From: CAYVTD01 sp964454445
GTDB taxonomy: Bacteria > Bacteroidota > Ignavibacteria > Kapaibacteriales > UBA2268
Assembly (NCBI GenBank): GCA_964454445.1
Contig: CAYVTD010000056.1
Span: forward strand, 1-13,727
Length of the DNA: 13,727 nt
Direction: 5' to 3'
Shown here: one piece after another, positions 7,102-13,727 of the stretch
Numbering within the stretch: the stretch's first letter is position 1
How the letters are laid out: every line of letters begins with the position of its first letter
The notes under the pieces: generated by a model
Told to the model about the DNA's origin: nothing
Databases searched by the model: none
Seen by the model: the letters and a program-made list of their open reading frames with translations, nothing else
Position numbers and translations under genes: made by a program

Positions 7102-8088
7102 ATGGCAAACCTTAGCACAAATTACTTGGGACTAAAGCTGAAAAATCCATTAATTGTTGGTAGTTCTGGCTTGACAGAAACGCTCGAAGGCATTCAAGAG
7201 CTCGAAAGAAACGGCGCTGGCGCCGTCGTTTTAAAATCACTTTTTGAAGAAGAAATACTCCTTGAGTTAAAAAAACAAAAAGAGGAAATGCTCATGCCAA
7301 GGACAGTTTATCCCGAAATATTCGACTTTTTCGATTACGACAATATTGAGGATAGTGTAACCAAGTATCTCAATGTTATATCCGAAGGTAAAAAACGTTT
7401 AGAAATACCGATAATTGCTAGCGTAAATTGCGTATCTTCCGGCGAATGGACAGTATTTGCAAAAAGAATCGAGCAGGCAGGCGCCGACGCATTAGAGTTG
7501 AACGCTTTTATCTTACCTTCAGATTTTAACCGTTCTAGCTCTGACAATGAAAAAATATACTTCGATATCATAGAAAACATAAAAAAAGAGATAAAACTGC
7601 CGATAGCCCTGAAAATAAGCTATTATTTTTCAAATCTTGGCACAATGATTCAGCGTCTCTCTGAAACCGGGATTGATGGTATTGTGCTGTTCAACCGGTT
7701 TTTCAGCCCCGATTTCGATATAGATAATATGAAAGTGATTCCCTCGAATGTACTTAGCGGCCCAAATGATTTATCTATTTCCCTGCGTTGGATAGCTATC
7801 ATGGCAAATCGTGTTTCTTGCAATCTTGCTGCTTCGACCGGCGTGCACGATGGCTCGGCTATGATCAAGCAACTCCTTGCAGGCGCCAATGCTGTTCAAG
7901 TTGTTTCTACTTTATATAAAAATGGTACAGATCACATCCAGACTATTCTCAAAGAACTTGAGATTTGGATGGATGATAATAATTTCGACGAAATCGAAGA
8001 TTTCCGTGGCAATATGAGCCAAGACAAGAGCAGAGACCCAGCTGCTTACGAACGCGGTCAATTTATGAAGCATTTCCGCGCTCTTTGA
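7102..8088 (+). CDS. Dihydroorotate dehydrogenase-like FMN flavoprotein
   Basis: This 328-residue protein is a TIM barrel of the DHOD superfamily without a membrane anchor or signal. FMN-site features are visible: NPLIVGSSGLT (15-25), VLKS (43-46), IPIIASVN (102-109), ALELN (130-134), ALKIS (169-173), IVLFNR (194-199) and GVHDG with GANAVQVVS (247-251, 261-269). The loop after ALELN reads AFILPSDF, not the xSCPN of class 1 DHODs, so the usual catalytic cysteine is missing. The enzyme is therefore probably not ordinary PyrD; it belongs with paralogues annotated as 'dihydroorotate dehydrogenase-like'. The substrate is unknown. I chose the ATG at 7102: a TTG at 7090 in the same frame would add MRII but has no ribosome site, while GAGA lies 6 bases before the ATG. 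Its stop is 5 bases from the convergent methyltransferase stop. Confidence 0.85.
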   Translation: MANLSTNYLGLKLKNPLIVGSSGLTETLEGIQELERNGAGAVVLKSLFEEEILLELKKQKEEMLMPRTVYPEIFDFFDYDNIEDSVTKYLNVISEGKKRLEIPIIASVNCVSSGEWTVFAKRIEQAGADALELNAFILPSDFNRSSSDNEKIYFDIIENIKKEIKLPIALKISYYFSNLGTMIQRLSETGIDGIVLFNRFFSPDFDIDNMKVIPSNVLSGPNDLSISLRWIAIMANRVSCNLAASTGVHDGSAMIKQLLAGANAVQVVSTLYKNGTDHIQTILKELEIWMDDNNFDEIEDFRGNMSQDKSRDPAAYERGQFMKHFRAL

Positions 8089-8093
8089 TATCA

Positions 8094-8933
8094 TTAACTT
8101 TTCTTTCTACCAACTGCGAAGACCTCAATTCCAGTGAGGTCCTCGTAGATCCTTCCGAATCTTTTTTTCAATGATTGTTTAAAAGCGAAATTCTTTTTGA
8201 AAGTCAGCTTAGAAACATTGTTCATCTTTTTGGTTATGCGATTATTCGGCTTGCGGCTTTGCACCTTTATCAAGTCAAAACCTGAATTCTGCAATAAAAT
8301 ACTAATACTATCCTTGGAAAAATGCCAATAATGCCTGTCGGGTTGGAACCAAATCCACTTTTTTCCAAAAATTTTTCGATAAATACATTGAAAATCAGGT
8401 ACTCTAATAAAAATTAGTCCATTTTCATTTAGTTTTTCATTTACTTCCTTCAAGGTTTTTTGGGGATTAATATGATGCTCGAGCGAATGCCACATCACTG
8501 CAATATCCTGCTTCTCTTTTATTTCGCTTAATTCGGCATAACAATCAATCTTTAAATTTTCACAATACTGCCGGGCAGCAACAGAGGGTTCAACGCCAAC
8601 AACATCGTAACCATATCTGCGAGCTTCATCGAGAAAATAACCTTTGTCGCAACCTATGTCAAGCAATTTAGCCGGTTTATCTTTCAGGGTAGATATCTCC
8701 TTAATCAGATATATTTGCTCGGGAATTCGAAAGATTCGCCTGTATTCTGTCTCTATATAATAATCTGATGTTATTTTATAGTTAGTCTGATAGAACTCAT
8801 TTACCTGCTTATCGGAAGGTATCGCTTTCAAATATGTAATCTTGCACTCACCACAAGAAAAAAAATTCCAGCCAGCAAGAGAAAAATGCTTGATTTTATC
8901 AGAACCGCAAACCATGCAATTATGTTCACTCAT
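8094..8933 (-). CDS. Class I SAM-dependent methyltransferase with N-terminal zinc-knuckle
   Basis: This is a 279-residue protein. Residues 6-30 hold two CxxC pairs (C6-x2-C9 and C27-x2-C30), a likely structural zinc site common in methyltransferases near surface-glycan or secondary-sugar loci. The Rossmann core starts at about 88 with motif I KLLDIGCDKGYFL (89-101), the acidic end of beta2 VVGVEPS (111-117), WHSLEHHINP (148-157) and GLIFIRVPD (172-180). This matches the Methyltransf_23 (UbiG/sugar methyltransferase-like) pattern. The C-terminal tail is basic. No signal or membrane segment is seen. The substrate is not determinable; a sugar or lipid-linked acceptor would fit the glycan genes nearby. 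The ATG at 8933 is preferred over an in-frame TTG two codons upstream; neither has a clear Shine-Dalgarno. Confidence 0.85.
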   Translation of the reverse strand: MSEHNCMVCGSDKIKHFSLAGWNFFSCGECKITYLKAIPSDKQVNEFYQTNYKITSDYYIETEYRRIFRIPEQIYLIKEISTLKDKPAKLLDIGCDKGYFLDEARRYGYDVVGVEPSVAARQYCENLKIDCYAELSEIKEKQDIAVMWHSLEHHINPQKTLKEVNEKLNENGLIFIRVPDFQCIYRKIFGKKWIWFQPDRHYWHFSKDSISILLQNSGFDLIKVQSRKPNNRITKKMNNVSKLTFKKNFAFKQSLKKRFGRIYEDLTGIEVFAVGRKKS

Positions 8934-9087
8934 AAACAATTTTGAAATTGATTAAAATTAAATAAATAAATTAATAATAAATGTTAATCCTTCAAAAATG
9001 TAAATAAAATTAAATAAATTAAAACATGTTTCGTTAATAAACGTTAAAGCATTAAAAATATCCAAATTGTTCTTTTTTTTTACTAAC
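8934..9087. repeat. AT-rich divergent region with two imperfect direct repeats
   Basis: The blocks around TAATAAATGTTAATCC (8973-8990) and TAATAAACGTTAAAGC (9035-9050) are similar, and each is preceded by AAATTAAATAAAT-like sequence. CGTT-AATA-AACG (about 9032-9043) is a small inverted repeat. This region must hold promoters for both flanking genes. The repeats may be operator-like or simply AT-rich drift. Confidence 0.35.
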
Positions 9088-9093
9088 AGGAGG
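9088..9093 (+). promoter_or_regulatory. Ribosome binding site of the FN3 lipoprotein gene
   Basis: A full AGGAGG lies 8 bases before the ATG at 9102, the strongest Shine-Dalgarno in the window, suggesting high expression. Confidence 0.8.
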
Positions 9094-9101
9094 CTTTTAT
9101 A

Positions 9102-10022
9102 ATGAAACTTACAAAATGGAAAATTTTCTTTGCAATGCTGGCTGTGTCAGCATTTCTTTTGGTATCTTGCGATGAAACAACAACCGAGCCAGAGCCAGAT
9201 GTATTTAAACCCGTAGCTCCTTCGGGATTGATGGCTACAAGCTTAGACAACCAAACAATCCGTATCAAATGGACTCATTCTGCTGACGTAGATAATCCAA
9301 AATTCAAAGAATACGAAATCGTTGTTACCGGAGGCGGTCCTCTTGCCCCCGTAAGCAAAGACAAACAGAGCAATACTTATGAATTAACTGGTTTAGACGA
9401 AGGCACAGTTTATACATTCGAGGTTTCCTCAGTATCGACAGAAGGCGAAAAAAGCGCAGCGGTTTCTATTAAATGGTCACCTGCAAGCCGCTTCACAGAA
9501 TCAGCCCCAAATTTTGCCAACCCGATAAGAGTTTACGAAACCGCATCAAGTTTTGGTAGTGGATTGCTACTTTATGATGCAGACAACGAAGGTCCAGTAA
9601 TCAAAAAAGTTGCCAATGGTGCCGAATGGGATTTAGGACTTTATACAACTGGTAAATTGGTTTTTGGCTCTGCTAAATTGCTTACTTATAATTTCGGAAC
9701 TAACCCTGTTAATATTGTAGAAATTAGTGATAATGTTTTAACAGGTTACAATTCGCTCGACGAGGTTTATGATTCTCAGGCATTAAGCGCAGGCTCATTT
9801 AAAGAGCAACTAATTGATTTAACAAAGTATAACCAAAACATCGTGCTAGTCGTTCGTAAGAAAGCCTCTGGAGAAGACAAGTGGCATTATGCAAAAGTTT
9901 TCATTAAATATCTCAATGACGCTTTTTTAATGGGACAGCCTGATAATCGTTATATCGAGCTTGTGGTGTCCTATCAGATGGTCGCTGATGTTCCTTATGC
10001 AAGAATTGGAAAAATAAAATAG
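9102..10022 (+). CDS. Fibronectin type III lipoprotein
   Basis: The 306-residue product has a lipoprotein signal peptide: basic MKLTKWK, a hydrophobic core, and lipobox LVSC with Cys23 as the lipidated residue. An acidic Thr/Glu/Pro spacer (24-35) leads to one fibronectin type III domain at about 36-128: PVAPSGLMATSLDNQTIRIKW, then EYEIVV, YELTGLDEGTVYTFEVSSVST. Residues 130-306 form a beta-rich region I do not recognise (SGLLLYDADNEG, EWDLGLYT, DNVLTGYNSLDEVYD). It is probably a surface or periplasmic lipoprotein with a binding or structural role. It is the first gene of a two-gene operon; the next start is 28 bases downstream. The strong AGGAGG argues for an abundant protein. Confidence 0.85.
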   Translation: MKLTKWKIFFAMLAVSAFLLVSCDETTTEPEPDVFKPVAPSGLMATSLDNQTIRIKWTHSADVDNPKFKEYEIVVTGGGPLAPVSKDKQSNTYELTGLDEGTVYTFEVSSVSTEGEKSAAVSIKWSPASRFTESAPNFANPIRVYETASSFGSGLLLYDADNEGPVIKKVANGAEWDLGLYTTGKLVFGSAKLLTYNFGTNPVNIVEISDNVLTGYNSLDEVYDSQALSAGSFKEQLIDLTKYNQNIVLVVRKKASGEDKWHYAKVFIKYLNDAFLMGQPDNRYIELVVSYQMVADVPYARIGKIK

Positions 10023-10038
10023 TGGTTCATTAATAAAT

Positions 10039-10043
10039 CGGAG
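10039..10043 (+). promoter_or_regulatory. Ribosome binding site of the second lipoprotein gene
   Basis: CGGAG lies 7 bases before the ATG at 10051, in the 28-base gap after the FN3 lipoprotein stop, fitting re-initiation on one message. Confidence 0.55.
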
Positions 10044-10050
10044 TATATTT

Positions 10051-10614
10051 ATGAAAAAATTTCTAATCGTAGCCGCTTATGTATCTTTGTTAATGATTGC
10101 TGTGCTAAACTGCGAGGAAGCCGGTAAAAAAGAAGCCCAACAACCAAAAGACCAAGCTGTTACCGAACAACCAGCCGCAATAGCCGAACAACCACAAGCC
10201 CAAGTTGCTGAAACAACTCCCGCTGAAACTACTCAGGAGCCGGCAAAAACAGAGGATATTGCCGCCAACACAAAAGGCCTGAAAGATGCTAACACAAAAG
10301 AGGTAGCTAGTGCAGAACCTGCAACACAAAAAGCTGGTGCCCCCTTGCAAGGAAGAGCAGTCAGCTTAAACTCGCTCGTAACCGGCGGCAGCGGCATAGT
10401 TAGCAGAGCTGAAGCAATTGCTCTGGCAGACAAGGGACAACCTATTGTTTTTCTTTCTGGTAACAAAGTTTATTTCGTTTACAATGCCGATGGCACTTAT
10501 GCAGGCTCTCTTCTTGCTAAATATGCCGGTAGCGAAAAAATTGGTATCGTCGGGAAAACTAAAGTTGTTAAAGGCATTAACATAATAATTCAAGAAATGA
10601 TTGAGTCAATGTAA
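10051..10614 (+). CDS. Small lipoprotein with Ala/Gln/Glu/Pro-rich linker
   Basis: This is a 187-residue protein. An N-terminal signal (MKKFLIVAAYVSLLMIAVLN) ends at Cys21. The lipobox AVLNC is imperfect, with Asn at -1 instead of Gly/Ala/Ser, but the following EEAGKK and the neighbouring lipoprotein gene support lipidation. Residues 24-100 are a low-complexity linker rich in Ala, Gln, Glu, Pro, Thr and Lys (EQPAA, EQPQA, ETTPAETT), of the kind that spans the periplasm or lifts a domain off the membrane. Residues 101-187 form a compact domain: SRAEAIALADKGQPIVFLSGNKVYFVYNADGTYAGSLLAKYAG..., likely alpha-beta, of no family I can name. It is the second gene of the operon with the FN3 lipoprotein and is followed at once by a strong terminator. 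Confidence 0.75.
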   Translation: MKKFLIVAAYVSLLMIAVLNCEEAGKKEAQQPKDQAVTEQPAAIAEQPQAQVAETTPAETTQEPAKTEDIAANTKGLKDANTKEVASAEPATQKAGAPLQGRAVSLNSLVTGGSGIVSRAEAIALADKGQPIVFLSGNKVYFVYNADGTYAGSLLAKYAGSEKIGIVGKTKVVKGINIIIQEMIESM

Positions 10615-10635
10615 TTGAAACTTCAATATTTTTTT

Positions 10636-10665
10636 AAGCCCTGCGGTTTTCCACAGGGCTTTTTT
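10636..10665 (+). terminator. Rho-independent terminator of the lipoprotein operon
   Basis: AAGCCCTG (10636-10643) pairs with CAGGGCTT (10654-10661). The stem extends inward by GG/CC across one mismatch around a TTTT loop and is followed by six T's (10660-10665). It begins 22 bases after the stop codon at 10614. On the minus strand no T-run follows, so it acts in the plus direction only. Confidence 0.92.
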
Positions 10666-10910
10666 ATTGAGTTTTACATTGCAAAAACTGCCAAAACACA
10701 CTATCTTCACTTGTAATCGAGAATAATGCAATGGTGTCCCCCTTTTTAGCAAAAAAAAAGTAATAACTATAAGAAAAAAGAATTAATTATCTTTTTTGAT
10801 ATGTTTTTATCTAAAATATTTTCATTATATAATTGTTTATTAATAAATTGGTTTTAATAGTTGATAAACATTTTAATTATATGAATTAGAAAATTTTAAC
10901 AGGGCTAAAA
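10666..10910. other. Intergenic leader of the large secreted-protein gene
   Basis: About 245 AT-rich bases lie between the terminator and the next start. No small gene or RNA was recognised, and no promoter pair matched well. The gene must have its own promoter here because a terminator precedes it. The AGGG at 10901-10904, 6 bases before the ATG, is a weak ribosome site. Confidence 0.45.
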
Positions 10911-13727
10911 ATGAAAAAAATCATTCTGATTATTACTTTGTTAATATCGTTCAATTCCCTTTATTCTCAACCGGTTATTTCATATATAATTCCAGATATT
11001 GGCACTCCAGGAATGAATACTTATGTTGAGTTCATAGGGCTTTACAACCGAAGTGGCAATTTCGGCTCCGATGGTTTCTATCTAAACAATCAAGATTCTG
11101 AAGTTCGCATAATTTTTGTAAATCCTGAAGACTCCGCAAAAATAAGCTTCGGTCCTCTTGTTTTAAGTTGGGATGGACGAATGATTTCGACACAAGTATT
11201 TGTCCATTCTGGTGTTAATCCAAACTCTGACGATTGGCAAAAGCTCGATCCACAATTCAAAATACCTATCCGTGTCCAACGAGGCGCCTCTCTTTCAAAC
11301 GTTGATACTTTTTACATAGTAAAACCAATGAAGCTTGGCGATGTCAGAAGTATTCCCGACAGAGTAATTGGCAACGCTACAACACTCGGCAAGCGCTCGC
11401 GGCGTGGCGCAATGCTCGTAGATTCGCTTATTCTTCCAGATGGTGATTTCTCAGTTTCAACTGATGACGTTGACCCGAATTCCGATGGAAATCAAGGTTA
11501 TTTGCCTTTCTTTTTACTATCGAAAGGAAATATCCACGGTTCAGCAAATACAAAAATTATTGTTGATGGCGTCATTCGCCACGGCGGTCCCGGTGGTGGA
11601 GGCGGAGGAGGCAGATTTTACGATGGGACAAGCCCTTTTGATAATGAAATTGGAGACGACGGAGGCAATGGCTTCACAAGTGGTGGACCCGGCGGAAGGA
11701 ATTACAGCTCACTTGGTAATAATGACAAATTTAAAAGCTTAGGTACAGGCACAGGTGCCGACGGTAAAAGCTTGAACGGAGTACTCCCATCTTATCCAGA
11801 ATGGTATGAGTCAGCTGGAGGCGGTACTGGGCATCCTTTCGGTTTTTCCGGATATGGTTGCAACGGAGGTAATTCTTGCGATCCTGACGGTGGCTATGGC
11901 GGCGGAAGTGGGGGACAACAAAGCAGCGATGGTGCCGGTGGCGGCAATGCAAGTGATGGAGGCAATTCCACTCCAAAGAATGCAGGAAAAATGCATGGAA
12001 ACATTTATATTGTTCCTTTTTATGGAGGTTCAGGGGGGGCAAGTGGCAATCCTTCCGGCTCACCGGGCAGAATGTCAGGTAGTGGAGGTGGTGGAGGTGG
12101 TGCTATCGATATTTTTGCACCATCAATTAAAAACATTATCCTGTCTGCCAAAGGTGGCTCAGGCGGAAAAAGTAATTATAGCAATGCAAATGGTGGCGGC
12201 GGATCGGGTGGCAGCGCTAGTTTGCAAGCTAAAATCGATGTTAGCTCAATAAAAATACTTCTCGATGGCGGTGCTACTGGAAAGCTAGGCGGCGCTGGCA
12301 GGGCAAGATACGATATCCCTCTACCAAGCCAAATCACCCAAATTGAGATTCAAAACTCCGCAGCAGTTAATAATTATCAGGGCCTAAGCTCGGATACAAA
12401 TCATTTTGTAAAAAGAAATTTTAAATTGAGGATAACAGCAAGACCCGGCTTCTACAAATTGAGGACTTTTATTAAACCACACAACGGACAATGGACTGAA
12501 GGCAACGAAGGGCTCGATACAGATAACGACGGTGTTGTTTATGTCGATGTTTCCTTGCCCGCACCCGACACAGTCTTTTATTTCACAGCTATTGAAGAAA
12601 TAGCCAACCCAAGCAAAAAACTTTACAATGTCGAGCCAAAATATGTTATGTCTCAAGCAGCTGCAAATTTCTTCCTCATCGATATGCGCCCAATTATCTG
12701 CGGAGATACTGTAAAGACCGACACAATAACTTCATGTCCGGGCGATTTTGTTTTGGATTCATTTCGTATCTGCAACAAAGGCAACGATATTTTAAATCTT
12801 ATGATGTCCACTGCCGAATTTAAAAATAAAATCCCGGGCTTTTCAATTGTTGCCCCCAATGTCGATACAGATGTGATGGAAGGCGATACTACAACGGTTT
12901 ATATTAGATATGATAATCTTCCCGGTGTGTATGGTTTGCAGACAGATACTTTGATTATTGATCATAATGATTCCCTTTCTGGTAAAAAGCCATGGAAATT
13001 TACATTTTCTGTTTATGTCAAAAAAATCGATCTTGAATTTCAAGATTTACATTTTAACAAAATTGATACAATTGATTTAGGCACATATTGTATCAATTCC
13101 CAGTTGGATTCATCATTTATAATAAAGAATTTATCTGAAATTAACATAAAATCAATAATCACTCAGCTTGGAAACTCTCTTTTTCTAGTTAATCCTAAAG
13201 AGGTTCTTATTGGCACTGTTACCAGCGATGATACTTCGCTAGTAAAAGTCAGTATTTTTGGAAGCGAGCTTGGCGAACATTTTGCTACTTTGCTGTTAAG
13301 CTCGGAAGAATGTCCAATGGCATTCGATACATTGGTCTTGAAAGCAAATTTTGTAACAACCGATATTAAGTTCACAAGTTCTGGCAATTTTGGCACAGTA
13401 ATGCTCGGAGATAAAAAAACAATTGATGTTTTCCTGGAAAATATCGGTGATCAACCAGCATATATACAGAAAATCAATACTCCAGATACTCCATTTCAGA
13501 TAACAAATATCGATCCTGCGCTTCCACTTTTACTATTACCCGGTGAAAGTATAACAATTACTCTGACATTCACTCCAGTGGATGTTGGAGAATTTAAAGA
13601 TTCTCTTTTTGCTGAATCACTGGAAATAAACGGTTCTTGCATTGACAGAGATACTATTGAAATAATCGGCATGGCAAGCGGCAACAAGCTCCGCTTGGAA
13701 AAAGATACTATCGATTTCGGTCTGCAT
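10911..13727 (+). CDS. Large secreted glycine-rich protein with ASH-like repeats (3' partial)
   Basis: The frame stays open for 939 codons from ATG 10911 to the window edge; the C-terminus is missing. Residues 1-19 form a signal peptide (MKKIILIITLLISFNSLYS, then QPV). Residues 20-220 form a beta-rich domain beginning SYIIPDIGTPGMNTYVEFIG. Residues 222-463 are strongly glycine-rich (GGPGGGGGGGRFYDG, GGYGGGSGG, SGSGGGGGGAIDI), with Asp, Asn and Ser between the glycines. Residues 464-592 are another beta domain containing TDNDGVVYVDV and PAPDTVFYFTAIEEI. From 593 come Ig-like units of roughly 110 residues, near 593-704, 705-815 and 816-928, with a fourth beginning KDTIDFGLH at the edge. They show the ASH/choice-of-anchor D pattern (FGTVMLGDKKTIDVFLENIGD, LLPGESITITLTFTPVDVGEF). 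Such proteins are usually cell-surface and often end in a T9SS domain (family knowledge); here that end is not visible. An adhesin or matrix role is inference. Confidence 0.85.
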   Translation, partial: MKKIILIITLLISFNSLYSQPVISYIIPDIGTPGMNTYVEFIGLYNRSGNFGSDGFYLNNQDSEVRIIFVNPEDSAKISFGPLVLSWDGRMISTQVFVHSGVNPNSDDWQKLDPQFKIPIRVQRGASLSNVDTFYIVKPMKLGDVRSIPDRVIGNATTLGKRSRRGAMLVDSLILPDGDFSVSTDDVDPNSDGNQGYLPFFLLSKGNIHGSANTKIIVDGVIRHGGPGGGGGGGRFYDGTSPFDNEIGDDGGNGFTSGGPGGRNYSSLGNNDKFKSLGTGTGADGKSLNGVLPSYPEWYESAGGGTGHPFGFSGYGCNGGNSCDPDGGYGGGSGGQQSSDGAGGGNASDGGNSTPKNAGKMHGNIYIVPFYGGSGGASGNPSGSPGRMSGSGGGGGGAIDIFAPSIKNIILSAKGGSGGKSNYSNANGGGGSGGSASLQAKIDVSSIKILLDGGATGKLGGAGRARYDIPLPSQITQIEIQNSAAVNNYQGLSSDTNHFVKRNFKLRITARPGFYKLRTFIKPHNGQWTEGNEGLDTDNDGVVYVDVSLPAPDTVFYFTAIEEIANPSKKLYNVEPKYVMSQAAANFFLIDMRPIICGDTVKTDTITSCPGDFVLDSFRICNKGNDILNLMMSTAEFKNKIPGFSIVAPNVDTDVMEGDTTTVYIRYDNLPGVYGLQTDTLIIDHNDSLSGKKPWKFTFSVYVKKIDLEFQDLHFNKIDTIDLGTYCINSQLDSSFIIKNLSEINIKSIITQLGNSLFLVNPKEVLIGTVTSDDTSLVKVSIFGSELGEHFATLLLSSEECPMAFDTLVLKANFVTTDIKFTSSGNFGTVMLGDKKTIDVFLENIGDQPAYIQKINTPDTPFQITNIDPALPLLLLPGESITITLTFTPVDVGEFKDSLFAESLEINGSCIDRDTIEIIGMASGNKLRLEKDTIDFGLH

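Noticed and set aside
10105..10593. Minus-strand open frames opposite the small lipoprotein gene
   Set aside because: They are rich in Cys, Phe, Leu and Gly as expected from the complement of the Ala/Gln/Glu/Pro-rich linker; the plus-strand gene has a ribosome site, signal and terminator.
11440..12252. Open frames in the +1 frame and on the minus strand within the glycine-rich part
   Set aside because: GGN-rich coding sequence leaves other frames free of stops; the frame from 10911 has a signal peptide and runs unbroken through this region.

Overview
The window looks like a low-GC chromosome from the Bacteroidota/Ignavibacteriota/'Candidatus Kapabacteria' branch. The signs are a secreted protein with a type IX secretion (T9SS) style C-terminal sorting domain, Bacteroidota-style signal peptides ending in ..SQ, lipoproteins, a very large secreted protein with ASH/'choice-of-anchor D'-like repeats, mixed use of strong and absent Shine-Dalgarno sequences, and AT-rich intergenic DNA. 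This is inferred from gene style; there is no rRNA or other marker to fix the taxonomy.

Layout. Bases 1-200 hold three 65-bp tandem repeat copies, the last ending in a perfect hairpin and a G-tract cluster. A tRNA-Arg(ACG) lies on the minus strand at 394-467. Bases 687-2788 hold two translationally overlapping genes for a GNAT/FemAB-like acyltransferase and a GT4 glycosyltransferase, a probable surface-glycan pair. Their 3' flank (2831-2951) is a palindromic repeat element between convergent genes. On the minus strand follow a T9SS-exported protein of unknown function (3038-4186) and an 835-aa sugar nucleotidyltransferase fused to a phosphomannomutase-like domain (4317-6824). A plus-strand dihydroorotate-dehydrogenase-like flavoprotein (7102-8088) converges tightly with a minus-strand SAM methyltransferase (8094-8933). 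Two plus-strand lipoprotein genes (9102-10614) end at a clear rho-independent terminator. The window closes inside a large secreted glycine-rich and Ig-like protein that starts at 10911 and runs off the right edge.

How the genes fit together. The theme is the cell envelope: sugar-nucleotide supply (4317-6824), glycan assembly and decoration (687-2788, possibly the methyltransferase), and exported or anchored proteins (3038-4186, 9102-10614, 10911 onward). No defence system, CRISPR array, transposase or phage gene was seen.

The most notable observation is that the phosphomannomutase half of the 835-aa enzyme keeps the fold-level sequence pattern but appears to have lost all four catalytic or ligand-binding motifs, while the nucleotidyltransferase half is intact. 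Other points worth attention are the palindromic element at 2831-2951, the DHOD-like protein without the usual catalytic cysteine motif, the conserved but unassigned GHTSHGSQ family of T9SS cargo, and the glycine-rich giant protein.
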